Source of the DNA: Pestalotiopsis fici W106-1
Lineage: Eukaryota > Ascomycota > Sordariomycetes > Amphisphaeriales > Sporocadaceae
Assembly (NCBI RefSeq): GCF_000516985.1
Contig: NW_006917105.1
Coordinates: 124,001 to 188,000, forward strand
Direction: 5' to 3'
DNA: 64,000 bases
The notes under the pieces were generated by a model. The model saw only the letters and a list, made by a program, of their open reading frames with translations, was not told the origin of the DNA and did no database searches. Of the stretch, positions 1 to 11,471 are shown one piece after another (position 1 is the first letter of the stretch; each line of letters starts with the position of its first letter). The position numbers and the translations under genes were made by a program.

Positions 1-811
1 TGATCGGCGCCGTTATACACTTTAACCAAGTCAATGGCGGTTATGGCGGAGGAAACGTGTTTCGATGCAAGTGCTAGATGTTCTTTTTGTGTTTCAAGCG
101 CTGTGTGAGCCTTTCCACCAAGAATGACCAGGATGCCTACTGAAATGGGCACAGAGGCAAGAATAACAAAAGTTAACTTCCACGAAAAATACAACGCAAC
201 GGAAATGTTTGCAACGGCTGTCACCAAATCCACGGAGATGTTGCCCAATCCATAGTGAATCGCGTTTCGCAAATCTTTGAGATGACTAACATCTGTTAGC
301 AAAGAAAGGAGAAGGAAAACACAGATTCAAATGAAACAACCCACCAGTGTATCTGGATCAGCAGACCAGAGGTGCCGTTGGGCACTTTGTCGAACCATTC
401 AACTTCCTTTCGCAGAAGAGCTGAAAAGACATCGCACCTGGCACGTCGCACTTCCAGTTCGCTGAAAGCGACCCAGAGAAACATAAGGAGAAAGTTCGCG
501 GCCCAACCCGAACCACCCAAAATGAGCATCGTGCCGCAGAATCTCGTTACCTGGCTCATCACATCGGAATCTGAGACGAGGCTTGATCCGTAGCTAGAAA
601 CCAGGCTGAATGTCTTTCCGATGAAGATGGCGAGCGAAGCGTGGAGAGCGCCGACCAGGATTGATGCGATCAGAGCCATGCTCAAGACGAGCGAGCCGTT
701 CCATGTTGTGAAAGCAAAGAGATGCCTGAAGCGCGGCTTGTTCATGCCAAATGGTGATGCAACTTCGGGAGGCCGACTTTGTTCGCGCCCGCCCGTGTTG
801 GTTTCGGCCAT
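1..811 (-). CDS. ABC transporter, ABCB/Ste6-like, N-terminal part (truncated by window edge)
   Basis: This is the N-terminal end of a full-size ABC exporter; the rest lies beyond the left edge. The first ATG is at 811, read on the minus strand; a slightly longer frame upstream would need a TTG start. Exon 1 is 345-811. A 59-bp intron (286-344, donor GTGGGT) joins in phase 2 to exon 2, which is open to the edge. The protein has a polar N-terminus and then hydrophobic helices of an ABC transmembrane domain. It contains the coupling-helix stretch LRKEVEWFDK, typical of ABCB exporters, followed by VTAVANISVALYFSWKLTFV. The nucleotide-binding domains are not visible. ABCB proteins of this shape in fungi include the a-factor pheromone exporter Ste6 and drug exporters. 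The split of helices and the short N-terminus fit the Ste6-like group better, but without the ATPase domains this stays an inference. Confidence 0.8.
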
Positions 812-1483
812 GGTAGAGTTCAATTCCAGAGGCGGAAAAATCGCGCTGTTGAACTAAAGCATAGTTGTTGTTGTGATACTCAAAGATCCGCATTAGGGAG
901 CTCGTTCAAGTTGCAGCACATGGTGTTGGTCGCAGCAATGAAGAGTCGCTCGTAATTTTTGTTGAAATCTGTAGCAACTGCAAGAGATCGCATCGGCAGT
1001 CTTTCAGGTAATTGCGCGCCACTGATTCGTGCAAGTATTTTTTGCTACCAGTGTTTGAACAGAAATGGAAGACAAAAGTTGTCCTAGCAACGGCCATCAC
1101 CTCGCATTTTTGAGTAAACAGGCAGACAGCATGAAGCTAGACCTGGCAAATCCAGAGTTACGTATGTACAATGCCATCCGCAACAAGGTCATCTTGGTAT
1201 TTAAAACATCAAGCTACTTGACACTATATAATGCAACCAGACATGCCTATCTTATTCCACTGCTGTTTAGACTTTTGTCTGCGGTCTCGCGCGGATTTTG
1301 GACATCTTGCTAGATGAAGAAATCGTTCTGCATTATGGTAGTATCTCTCAATCCTTTGCCGGCATATCTCTTGTCACAAACCAGTCAGGCGGTGCCACTA
1401 ATCAAGAAGCCATTGACAGCATGATGTAGAGACCGGGCCATGCGCTACCGACCAACGTGTTCGTCAGAAGTGCCAGACACCCT
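812..1483. other. Intergenic, ABC exporter promoter and 3' flank of the PBDC1-like gene
   Basis: No open frame here has family similarity or coding-like codon use. The part next to 811 should be the promoter and 5' leader of the ABC exporter. The part next to 1483 is the 3' flank of the PBDC1-like gene. Confidence 0.5.
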
Positions 1484-2047
1484 TTACGACTTGTTGGCCT
1501 TCTCCTTTTGCTTCTCTTCGTAGATCCAGTCGTTGAGGCCATTGCGATTCCTCAAGATCTCAATGGCGTAGAACTGCATGCGCGGGACAAAAATGGTGCC
1601 CTCTTGAGTGTACTCTGTCTTGGGATCGGCGCGGACCATAGTGCCAAAGTTGTAGTCCTCGACTGTCTTTTCGTACTTCATCATGAACTCGCGCCACCGC
1701 TTCTTTCCTTCAGCGCTCTTCATCTCGTCCTCGTTGACGGGTTTGGCCGGGTCGAATTCGGGAAATGCTGTCTTAACGTGCTCGCAGATCTCGTCATCAA
1801 ACTTGGTGAGGCGGATGGTCGAGCCCTTGACCTTTTCGAGGATTGACCAGTAGATCTCCATGTGTTGGACCACCTTGACCGCAAACTGCTTCTCCATCTA
1901 TGCGGGTATCAGTAGACTGCCTAACGGTATTGGTGCCGTGTCAATAGAAGAAGAGGCAGAACTCACATCTTCCAGGTTCTGGGCATTTTCGGGGTCGAAG
2001 CCTGGCGGCGGCGCCGGGTTATTTGCTGCAAGCTCGCGAATGTCCAT
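1484..2047 (-). CDS. PBDC1/Ypl225w (Chp1) homologue, eEF1A chaperone family
   Basis: This gene encodes a 164-aa protein in two exons: 1967-2047 (27 codons, starting MDIRELAANNPAPPPGFDPE) and 1484-1897. They are separated by a 69-bp phase-0 intron with donor GTGAGT and a TAG acceptor just before a Met codon. The body matches the whole polysaccharide-biosynthesis-domain-containing protein 1 family: an N-terminal helix (EKQFAVKVVQHMEIYWSIL), the stretch IRLTKFDDEI, then FPEFDP, then WREFMMKYEKTVEDYNFGTM, ending with a Lys/Glu-rich tail. Despite the old name, the yeast member Ypl225w is established as Chp1, a co-translational chaperone that folds the GTPase domain of eEF1A. The length is normal for the family and no residue looks broken. 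It is probably a cytosolic housekeeping gene. Confidence 0.93.
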
Positions 2048-4423
2048 GATAACTGGTGCTCTGTTTCCTTCCGTGAAATTTTGAGTTGGTGAGTGCCGTT
2101 GATTGTGTAATGCGCGATGGTGGTTTTCTTCTGCCCAGCAAACGAAAATGAAATGTTGGATTCTCTATGTATGTAGGTAGGTACCTAGTTAGTGAGGTGA
2201 CGAAGCTGCCCAAAATTTCTTGCCCCGCCATGGATCAAGGTACAGACTTGGCTGTCCGCCGCCCGCAACTTTACGTGCGCCTGCGGCGTTTGGCGGGGTA
2301 AAAAAATCAATCAATCGATGACCTGTGACGCAGCCAGAAGGCAAGCAAGCACATCTTCTTGGTGGGCAGGGTCCTTGGCCTGGGTCCAATTTAGGTACCG
2401 ATAATTCCCCGGCGCAACAAGTATTAGGTATCTGACTTTCACGTAGCACTTATGCCTATTGCTACAGACAGGTCATGGTTGGTATTCAGATCAGAAACTA
2501 CCTACCTGACCTAGTACGTTGAAATGCCGGGTAGGCAACTAGCGCAGACTACCTTTGATGTTGTACTCTGCAATTAAAAAGACCGATTTCAATGTTTCTT
2601 CCTTTCTTTTTCTTGGTCGCGCCAGACATCATCGTCCCCTCATTCTACTCAAGCATTCTTGTGCCTTGAGGGTCTCGCCATGTCTTCCTACGAGATGGTC
2701 AAGTATTTGCGGCTCGTCTGCCAATGATTTTATATATGATTTTTAATGCGGTCATACTCAACCTATTTCGAAGAATATATGAGTTGGCTCTCTACTTATT
2801 CTATTCAAGATCAGACAAAAAAAAAAAACAACCAGCACGACTGCCTTCAGGAGATTGTGGGTCGGCCAATTTCTCCCCAGATCTGGCCATAGGTACTCCG
2901 TAGGTAAAACTCTCCTAGGTACATATATGTATAAGATTTGGTGGGTCTAGATTCTGATTGTCTTGATGGTTTGTTGTGTTGGGTCATTCGGATTTGTTTT
3001 ACTTAACATCACTAGCAAACATTGCTTAGGTGGGTGAGTAGCCTCATCAAGTGCCAAATTTTGGTTGTTTCGACTGCAAAGAAACCATTGATCATTGCGG
3101 CCGTGCCTTTTTACCTCCAACAAACGTGGTGTGCAATCCATTAATCCAATGAATGTTCAGATAGGGGGGGATATTTAAAGGACATGCCGACTAGTGCGAT
3201 TTCGTCCCACAATGCTCAAACCTACGATCTGGATCGTCACCTAGTACATGATTGGCAACGTGTTGAGCCCCTAAATACACCTAACCTAGTGCTGCTTGTG
3301 TCTGTGAGTCGGGTTGTGCGAAGGTACGGTTTGCACTCATTATCATACGTATATTAAGTAATCAAAAACTTATTGAATTATCTCCACCAGTCATCAATCA
3401 TGAGGGAGCACGCAGAGAAGACGGGGGAGTTAGCACTGCCGACCAGCTAAGTCGTAGGTCAAGACCGCCGTTGAGATGGAGCTGCACACCGTTATTGACC
3501 CTGCATCAACTACGTCCAAAAAAAGAAGAAAAAAAATCTTGGGGCCGTCAATGCCCTCAATCTGGCGCCAAAGGCTTTCGTATCGTACTTGATGCTCGTC
3601 TATTCGTCTTGATGGTTCAGTAGGACCGTATCAGTGAAGCTTTGAAACCTTGGTTCGACTGTTGGATCTTTTCAAGACGCTTCAATTTGAGATGTGTATT
3701 GTGGTTCTTTCATTGTCCAAGACAAACGGGTATGTTCCTTTGATGCCTGATCAAGGCCTGGAATCATCTTCCTCCGTCTGTCATGGCTAGGCGATGGTTC
3801 CGTTTGCTGATGCCTTTGGTTACCCAGTGAACGCCAGACAGCAATGAACCTGCACTTGAAAGACGAGACTTGGCAAGCACCAAACGGATTGCAAATAGCC
3901 ATTCACTTTATCAAGTCAAGCACGAAGGCCCTGAGCTGATTCATTACCTGATCAGACAATGGTAAAAGTGTAAGCTTGCCAAAAACAACACACCTTTGTA
4001 TCGGGCGACAGATTCACTGCTGGCTACAGCACATGGAAACTGGTGCAATTTGTCGCATCACTTGCCACAAAGGTTTTTTTCTTATTAGGAAAAAAAAAAG
4101 CCGGACAGGAGCAAAAGTTCTGACGGGGCCAATCTCTGACGCCACGCTTTTTGCTATTCCAGTTTCTGTTATTTGAAGCATTTTTATTCTTGTCGTCAAC
4201 CCTATGCAATCGTTGGTGCTTCGGCTTTGACAAGACGTCGTCTTTGGCACCACCCGAGGCACTGAACCACAAGCTGGTCTAGATTGCATCAAATATTCGA
4301 TACTGGCTAGTTGAAAAACGGAATTCAGAAATTGCATCATCAGCTCATCATTCTTATGTACCCAAGAGCCCGGTGGTGAAACATTGTTCCTACTATCCGC
4401 TCTAGATCTTGCATCCAGCCATC
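2048..4423. other. Long intergenic region between two divergent genes
   Basis: These 2.4 kb separate the divergent PBDC1-like and F-box-like genes. I see no convincing coding exon. The frames at 2189-2449, 2947-3141 and 3672-3902 have no family resemblance. The region holds TAGGTA/TACCTA-type short repeats (around 2175-2190 and 2500-2515), homopolymer A runs (about 2817-2828, 3519-3537) and an AT-rich inverted stretch near 4075-4100. Confidence 0.5.
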
Positions 4424-6553
4424 ATGGACGCGAGAAGCCGAGGTGCGTCACATCGTGTCTCACTTTACTCATGGACATAGAAAGAGGAAAGATTATCGCT
4501 AACAGATTTGCCAGCAAAATCTCTACCGGCCTTGCGGCAGGTAGCCGAACAACAAGCCAGATGTGCATCAACGGTGCTGCATTCGCGGACCATGACGCCG
4601 CAAACTGTCGAATTTCCGATTCAGAAATCACCCACCATACCCATGCAAACGGCGATTCCGGCATGGGATAGAGAAATCGACATCACTTTCCGCAGCGTTT
4701 CGACTGCTGCTAGGGCCCTGGTCGAGGAAGCATTGGAGGGTTCATTTGGCAAGTCAGCCGCACACGGCGCAAGCAGTGCAGATTCAATTATGGAGTTGCC
4801 ACAGCTGGAAACGGACGATGTCACTACCAACGGGTCAGCATCAAAGCACGCACAGGATCTTCAAGAATCTGCCGACGAACGGTATAGCAGAGTTGTGGCC
4901 AGTCTACTGCGAAAGAAAACCGGCAACACTGAAGGAAGCGGAGGCCACTTTCCTTTGGACCTACCCGAGAATGTTCGCCGCAAGATATGGAGTTATGTTA
5001 TGGCCGATCACCCTACCAAGTCCTCACAGCCGATCAGGGTCCAAAGCTTCGACCCATTTTACAGAGGCGTGTGGGATGCGACCAACTTCCAAAGCACTAG
5101 AACACTCCTTTCACCTTGCTCGGGTGCTCTGAGGACGTCTGGTGCTATGCGGGCAGATTGTCTCGCCCATCTTTTGACATCCTACCGTTTTCACCTCGTC
5201 TTCTCGCCCTTTGTCACGCAAAGTATCTGTCCGCAGATGTTCCACTGGATCGAGCACTACAGCCACCTAATGGAGTTTATGACCATCGAAATAGACTTGA
5301 GCAAGCTCGGATTGGGTGCTTCTCCAGATGCCGAGAGTCTGAATTGGGGACTGAGGAATATTCTCATCTCCATGAGACGATTTGTTGCTGTTCAATCAAG
5401 GAAAAGGACGACACCTCACGAGACTCTAGTCGTCATAGCGCGTCGCTATCATGGACGAAGACATGTGACCAGTGGTCAAATCGAGGCCCCTCCGTACTGT
5501 CCACCAGAAGCAGACTTTACCGCTGCCACACCACTTCTTAAACTCCGGGGACAGATCAAGATACTCCGCTTGGTTGGTTTCAACACATCAACCACGAATA
5601 CTCTTATCACATCCATATTTCCGAACATGGACTTTGACGACAAGGAAAATCTTCAGAATCATTGTAGTCGCTCATCTATCTCGACAATATGGCCGTTCCT
5701 CCCTGGCCAAGTCTCCATACATCAAGAGGGCAGGATTCCAAAGGACAAGTTGATTAGGGCTGTGCCTCTGGATGCCATTACTCCAACAAAGAAAGTGGCC
5801 TTGGCGAAGAAACAAATCGAAAAGCTCAAGGAGATGCTCGATGTACATGATCAACAGAAGAGAGGCAACCGACAGCCTAGCTCCGAATCAGAAAATGGAT
5901 TGGGAAGCTCACTACATCGCGAAGTGGGTATACAACGACGTCGGGGCGCCCCAAGCCTCTCTCGACTAGGCGACAACATGAAATCTGATCGACGTATGCG
6001 GTCAAAAGTCGAGAGCCCGGTGCCATCACCGCGTAGCCCGCTGTTGGAAACCCGAACGGCCGAAGAAGAGAAGCGCCAGAGTTATGCCAGCTTTGCGAGT
6101 ACCACACCCAGCATTCAGATCGAGGACATGAGCGACGTTCACATGCCGGCTTCTTGCGAGCCTGACGTTTGGGATCATACAATCTCGAACAGCCATTCGA
6201 TCCAAGAGACAACACCAACAAACGATTCCAAACGCTACAGTCAAGCCAGTACCGGAAGTCTACGAAGCACACGGAGCATCCGATGGCTTACAAGAGATGG
6301 TTTCGCTAGTATTAGGAGTCGCAAGGACAGCGCCCGCAACTCAAAGGATTCATCGATAGTGGATATGGCTAGTGATGAGCATCCAATACCCAAGACGCTG
6401 GAGAAAAAGGACTCTGTCAAAAAGCCGCGGAGGAAGAGAAGTTTCATTGATGCTCTTCGAGGTCGAGAATGCTCGGGAGCGCCGGCCACCATGGCGGAAC
6501 CGGAACTTCCAGATCTACCCAAGAATCTATCAGCTCTAGCTATGGACATATAG
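4424..6553 (+). CDS. Conserved fungal hypothetical protein with F-box-like segment
   Basis: The proposed protein is 685 aa. The long frame starts without an ATG (a TTG at 4508), so I join a 19-nt first exon (4424-4442, MDARSR) through an intron with donor GTGCGT and branch-like GCTAAC to an acceptor at 4514. Phase 1 fits, and an acceptor at 4505 fits equally well. Near residue 150 the segment FPLDLPENVRRKIWSYVM resembles the start of an F-box or F-box-like helical motif. A roughly 200-residue conserved-looking region follows (YRFHLVFSPFVTQSICPQMF, then EHYSHLMEFMTIEIDLSKLG). A short coiled-coil-like helix comes next (KKVALAKKQIEKLKEMLDVH). The C-terminal third is low-complexity, Ser/Arg/Lys-rich and probably disordered. 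I do not recognise a specific function. A role as a ubiquitin-ligase adaptor would be only a guess. Confidence 0.78.
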
Positions 6554-7495
6554 AGTAGAAACTGAGTTCTTCAAGGAGGAGGTGAAGAGTAGGTGTCCAT
6601 GCGGCGTTCTCTGAATTTTTACTGGGTTCCCCGCAGTACGGTATCCTGGGAGTATTGAAGTGCGCGACACTAAAATGAAATCAGCATATGCGACAGCCGG
6701 ACCGGAAATTCGACCAAAAGTTGGAGAATACATCCCAATACATACAAAGTAATACACACAAAATAAATAAGCGTCAGTGCTTCTTGTCTACACGAAATTG
6801 GCCCATGCGGTGATGAAAATATCCATAGCACAGAAAAGACGTTGAATTGGATGACGTTGATTCTCAATCAATGACACCCCGTATCTCAGTCTCCTTATAA
6901 GCAATCAATGGAAATCATTGGAATATGGTTACAAGAAAAGAGGGGGGAAGGGGAGGGGGGTTAACCACCCCCCTTACCGTTTCCGCACAAGTTAATAATA
7001 GCCTTACGATACGAGGAGAGAAATGTCCCAGTATATCGACGCGTTGGGAACATTGTAATTCTGATTAGCAGAATTTCGCAAGGCTCTCTACCAGGACTAA
7101 AAGGTCCATGCAGCTACAGCTCTCACGTCCACCCCGCATACTGTTGTGAAACTAGGTATACATATCAACGTCATCGTGTCATACCGTGTACAACACACTC
7201 TTGAGCCAATGCGATGGGGAATACATAATCAAAGTAGTGTCTAAAGCATGTCCACGTCGATCGGAGCGAGGTATGAAGGAGAGGTGCTGAAGAACATTAT
7301 AATAGAACAAAGCAGGTAATCTGCGGCAGGTATTATAACTACGTCAGTGCAACAGCCTTAGAGGGCAAAGATTGCCTCATGCCAACACTTTGGTCTGACT
7401 CGAGTACTAAATACTGTTTTTGTTCCTAATAGATTCGATTAGAAAGCTTTTCCAGTAAACAGCCATAAATTTTACGTCCAGAAATAGTTCTCGTC
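6554..7495. other. Intergenic, 3' flank of F-box-like gene and DUF3433 promoter
   Basis: There is no supported gene in these 0.94 kb. It contains copy A of a diverged direct repeat (6815-6933) and a G-rich patch followed by its complement near 6941-6970. The last 300 bases should be the promoter of the DUF3433 gene. Confidence 0.5.
6815..6933 (+). repeat. Direct repeat, copy A
   Basis: The block 6815-6855 matches 11632-11672 over 41 bp with two mismatches; it contains ATCCATAGCACAGAAAAGA. A second block, 6901-6933, matches 11681-11713 over 33 bp with about five mismatches. Copy A carries roughly 37 more bases between the blocks than copy B. It lies about 260 bp after the stop of the preceding gene. 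Confidence 0.85.
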
Positions 7496-10400
7496 ATGAC
7501 TCATTATCACCAAGAAGCAGAGATTCTCTTGCGCCCCAACGAAGGCATCAATAAAACTCATTTTCGAGCGATCATATTGGAGAGCGATCCAGTGGTCGGC
7601 CCGGATGCTGACGAAAGCCCAGCATTGGATATAAATGGAGATAGCAGAGGTAGGAAATCGATTAGTGAAGTTCTAAGCCATAGCACTTCAGCTGATTTCA
7701 ACAGAGAGTATAGTTTATGAGCCAAATCACAGCCTCATCTCGGATAGTCCGTCATTCGATGGCATCTCCCGGGCAGCAACGAATTCTCGAGAGCTGAGTC
7801 AGGAGCCACAAATTACTACAGCATGCCATGTGACGTTTTGGCTACGTCGAACAACACTGATAGCTTTCGCCACACTTTTCGCGATATTCATATCGGGCCT
7901 CGAAATAGTCGACCAGCTTTCTCGGAAGCAAAATGGCTTTAGTCAATCCAGTCCAGCGATGCGTTATCTGGCAGGCTATGGTACTACAGGCATGCTTGCC
8001 GTAACCACGGCCTTCTGGAGTTGCGTTGAGTATCGAATGCTCAGACTAGCACCTTGGATCAGGTCGCCCCCACTAATCGAGGACAAAAACTCTTTATTCC
8101 TTGATTACGTCGATATGTGGAAGGTACGAGTGCCTTACAAAGCTCTTAGAAATGGCGATCACCAGGTAGCCGCTATGGCAACCATTTCACTTCTGCTCAA
8201 TTGTATTACCGTGCTTTCAACGGGATTATTCACCTTGAGAACTGTTGATCTACCGGACTATCCTGAGGTCGTGTCTCTGCAAACAGGATTTGTGGATGAC
8301 GCTTCTCGTCTCCAAAGCAACTCCCTTATTCCGTATCATCTCATGGCATCATTCAACCCCAACATGCCGGGGTTTATGCCTTTCGCAGACTCAAATCCGA
8401 AGTATCTCAACGGTCTTTCAAATCGCCACGTCTACCAGTCATTCACAACAAACCGACCTGGCGCTCGACAGTTGACTGTGACAGTTGATGGGATTCTGAC
8501 TCAACTTGATTGCCAGGAAGCCACAATTCAAGAGTCAACCCACGGATTTATTGCGTCACCATTGATCCAAGGCTTCCAGACACAATCGGAATTTACCCCT
8601 ACGATAATCCAATATGAAGACTGTCAAGTTGAGATACCATATTACTGGGAAGGGCTCACATATTCATTCGATGAGAGCGAATGGACCATCCATTTCCTAA
8701 ACCATTTCGGGATCAATGGTTTCGCCCGTGGTAGATGTCAGTCCGACGATATTAAGGCTCGTCGGCTACTTATTCAATCAGCAAGACTACGAGTAACCCT
8801 CGCAAGTGACGAGTATTATGAAAACTTCACAGTCACCACCGAGAAGGCCATAGCATTGGTGTGCATACCTAAATACGAGCTCACACTGGTTGACGTGGTT
8901 TGGACCACTGAGGGATCCCCCGAGATTTCTCGCCATCCCAGCGCTCCCTCCAGGGTTTTAGCGCATATCGATCCATGGGATATCACTAACGCCGTCAATG
9001 CTTCATTTTATACGTGCGGCAATCTTCTCGGGAACACGTTTGTTAACCACACTGAAATACACGGCGATAGTCATTCATTGGCCATTATTGTTGCTGAGTG
9101 TAACAACTTTTGCCCAAATGCGACATCTTTAGTTGATACGAATTCGATTCGCGAGATCTTCAACGACCATTATCAGAAATATTCAGCAGCTCTCATGTAT
9201 GTTTCAATTATGGATCAGATCAATACCGCCACCGAAGGGGTTTCCAAGAGGAGTGAAGAACGTATCCTCGTCCAATCTCTCTCTAGCAGATGTATGGAAA
9301 TTGGGCTAGCGCTCTGCATACTAATTACTGTCATGATGGTCGGCTGGCCTGTCAATAGACGGTCGTCATCTTTAGACCCAGGCTCGATCATATCAGTCGC
9401 ATCCCTGGCTACACGAACTTCAGCGCTAGCTTTTCCGTCAAGACTGGGAGCAATAAACACGGAAGCCCTTGCAAATCATTTCAACGATATCACAACTTTC
9501 GAGACTACTTCCGCTTCTACCGAGGCTACATTTTTGCAAAATCGATCTGAACAGCACGAAAAGTCAAACGCGACAAGGAAGACAATCATTTACCATAACC
9601 CACTTATTTTGCGTCCAACTTGGATCACTATGCTTCTTATTGTTATTGCCTGTTTCATAATTACCCTCGAGTTCACGCTCCGAAAGTCCATCGCAAATCA
9701 CGAGAATGGTCTGGGCTCCGCTTGGGAGCAACTCACTTACATGCATTATGCTTGGACCGCTTTCCCAGCGGTGATTTTAGCGTCAGTATCGACGTGGATA
9801 TCTTCTATCGACTCACAGATTCGTATCTGGGCACCATATGTGTTGCTTGGCTTTAATCGACAGCACGGCGTAACCCTTTGTCTCGATCTGCAGCGGAGTG
9901 TAAGTTTTATGGCATTATATGACGAGTTTCGGATTCGTCATTTTGCTGCTTTGGCAATCACTTGCAGTGCGTTGCTGGGCTCGATCTTCACTACCGCTAC
10001 CGCTTCACTATTCTTCACTACCACTATTCCCCGTTCGATACCAGTGGACCTTCGGACCACGCACACTCTCACTGGCGTCCTACTACCGAGTGAACGTATT
10101 TATCTCGATGGTCCAGGAGCGTCACTCATCCTAGAAAGTAATTTCTCATACAATAATTTGGCGCACGAAAATTTGGTGTTCCCTTCATTTTCACTCCAAG
10201 GGCTTACCGCACTAAACTTGTCGACCTCTTCGGATTTGTCCACCGTGGAGATTAGTGCCACAGTCCCAGCTTTACGTCCCGGCCTCACATGCCGTCAAGA
10301 TACACAAAGCATCATACCCTCATTCCTCGAATTATACCAAAATTTCACTTTGAGCACTAACTCCTCAAGCACTGATCGCCCCCAATTCAAGGACTGCTTT

Positions 10401-11471
10401 CAGTCCGTCAGGCATGACAATGGGATAATGGTCTCTGTTGGCTCTGCATCAGAGGGCCGAGGCCCCAATGATGAAGCTTGTTCAATGCAGCTTTTTGGGA
10501 ACGACTTTGTATATGCTTGGGGCAGCGTTCTCGAACCATTTGAAGCGACATCAAATCAGACAGTATGGGCTTTAGGATGCAACACTACTATTGAAATCGT
10601 TGATGCCATAATTCACTTCAAGGGCCTGGACTTAGCCCTAGACGAGTCTATTCCTCCCATGGCCATTGAAGAAACTGCTCGGAATGTGGCTCGCTTCCCT
10701 CCTTACGCTGGGTCCGACGTATTCACTATGGTGAATTACCAAGATATGTTCACAAGTCATAATTCATGGGATCAACTAGCGTCTCTTGCGCCCCGAGAGA
10801 GCAACACCATCATGGATCCGTTTTTCCAACAATTAATCACATCGCGCTACGCGATTCCGCTGGAGTATTTGACAGATGGCTCCAAAATATCTGCCGTCGA
10901 GAAGGCCATTCTATTCCAACACAGTGTGATAACAGCTCAATACTTTAGCGAGTATTTTCGAGCGAGTGTTGGCTATGAAAATGGCACCAGAATACCCAAT
11001 GTCACTCTATTCCCGGCGTTAATCAGCATTGACGATAACGCAAATGATACAGGCATTTACCAGGCAATAGCGATGAATTTACCTGGATCCGAGTGCGTAT
11101 TTCAAGATGTAGGATCAACGAGATTGCTTCAGGCTTTGCTTGTTCTGACCTTTGTTCTTACTCTATCTGGCTGGCTGCTCGGCGCCTATAAACCAGTGCT
11201 TCCACGAACTCCAACGAGCGTAGCCAGTGTGTTAGCACTACTTGCAGGTGGTAACGTGCTGGATCACATGTACCGGGACGGAAAGGGGGACTGCTTGACC
11301 TTGGAGGAGGCCATGTCGCGCTTCGACGACAGCTGCCAGTTCAGGTTGGGATGGGGACGAGGCAAGAATGACGAACCGGATGCGCCGGAGCGCTTTGGTA
11401 TTTGGATAGTTCACGAAGTACCTACTGATATCGATTTGGACGACACGTCTGTGGATGAGGAGCTTATTTGA
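7496..11471 (+). CDS. Large membrane protein with two DUF3433 domains
   Basis: The gene encodes 1306 aa in two exons: 7496-7649 and 7705-11471. The 55-bp phase-1 intron ends in TTTCAACAG. The protein has an internal duplication. The first DUF3433-type unit is at about residues 90-210 (RRTTLIAFATLFAIFISGLE, then an AFWSCVEYRML helix). The second is at about 680-790 (ILRPTWITMLLIVIACFIIT, then SSIDSQIRIWAPYVLL). Each is followed by a long, Asn-glycosylation-rich, probably extracytoplasmic region and a further helix (LALCILITVMMVGWPV near 500; LLVLTFVLTLSGWLLGAY near 1100). The C-terminal 70 residues are cytoplasmic-looking and acidic. DUF3433 proteins are abundant in Pezizomycotina and have no established biochemical role. 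The size and two-unit layout are normal for the family, and the gene looks intact. Confidence 0.92.

Noticed and set aside
4075..4100. T-run/A-run inverted pair considered as a small transposon end
   Set aside because: Only homopolymer complementarity, with no target duplication or second end.
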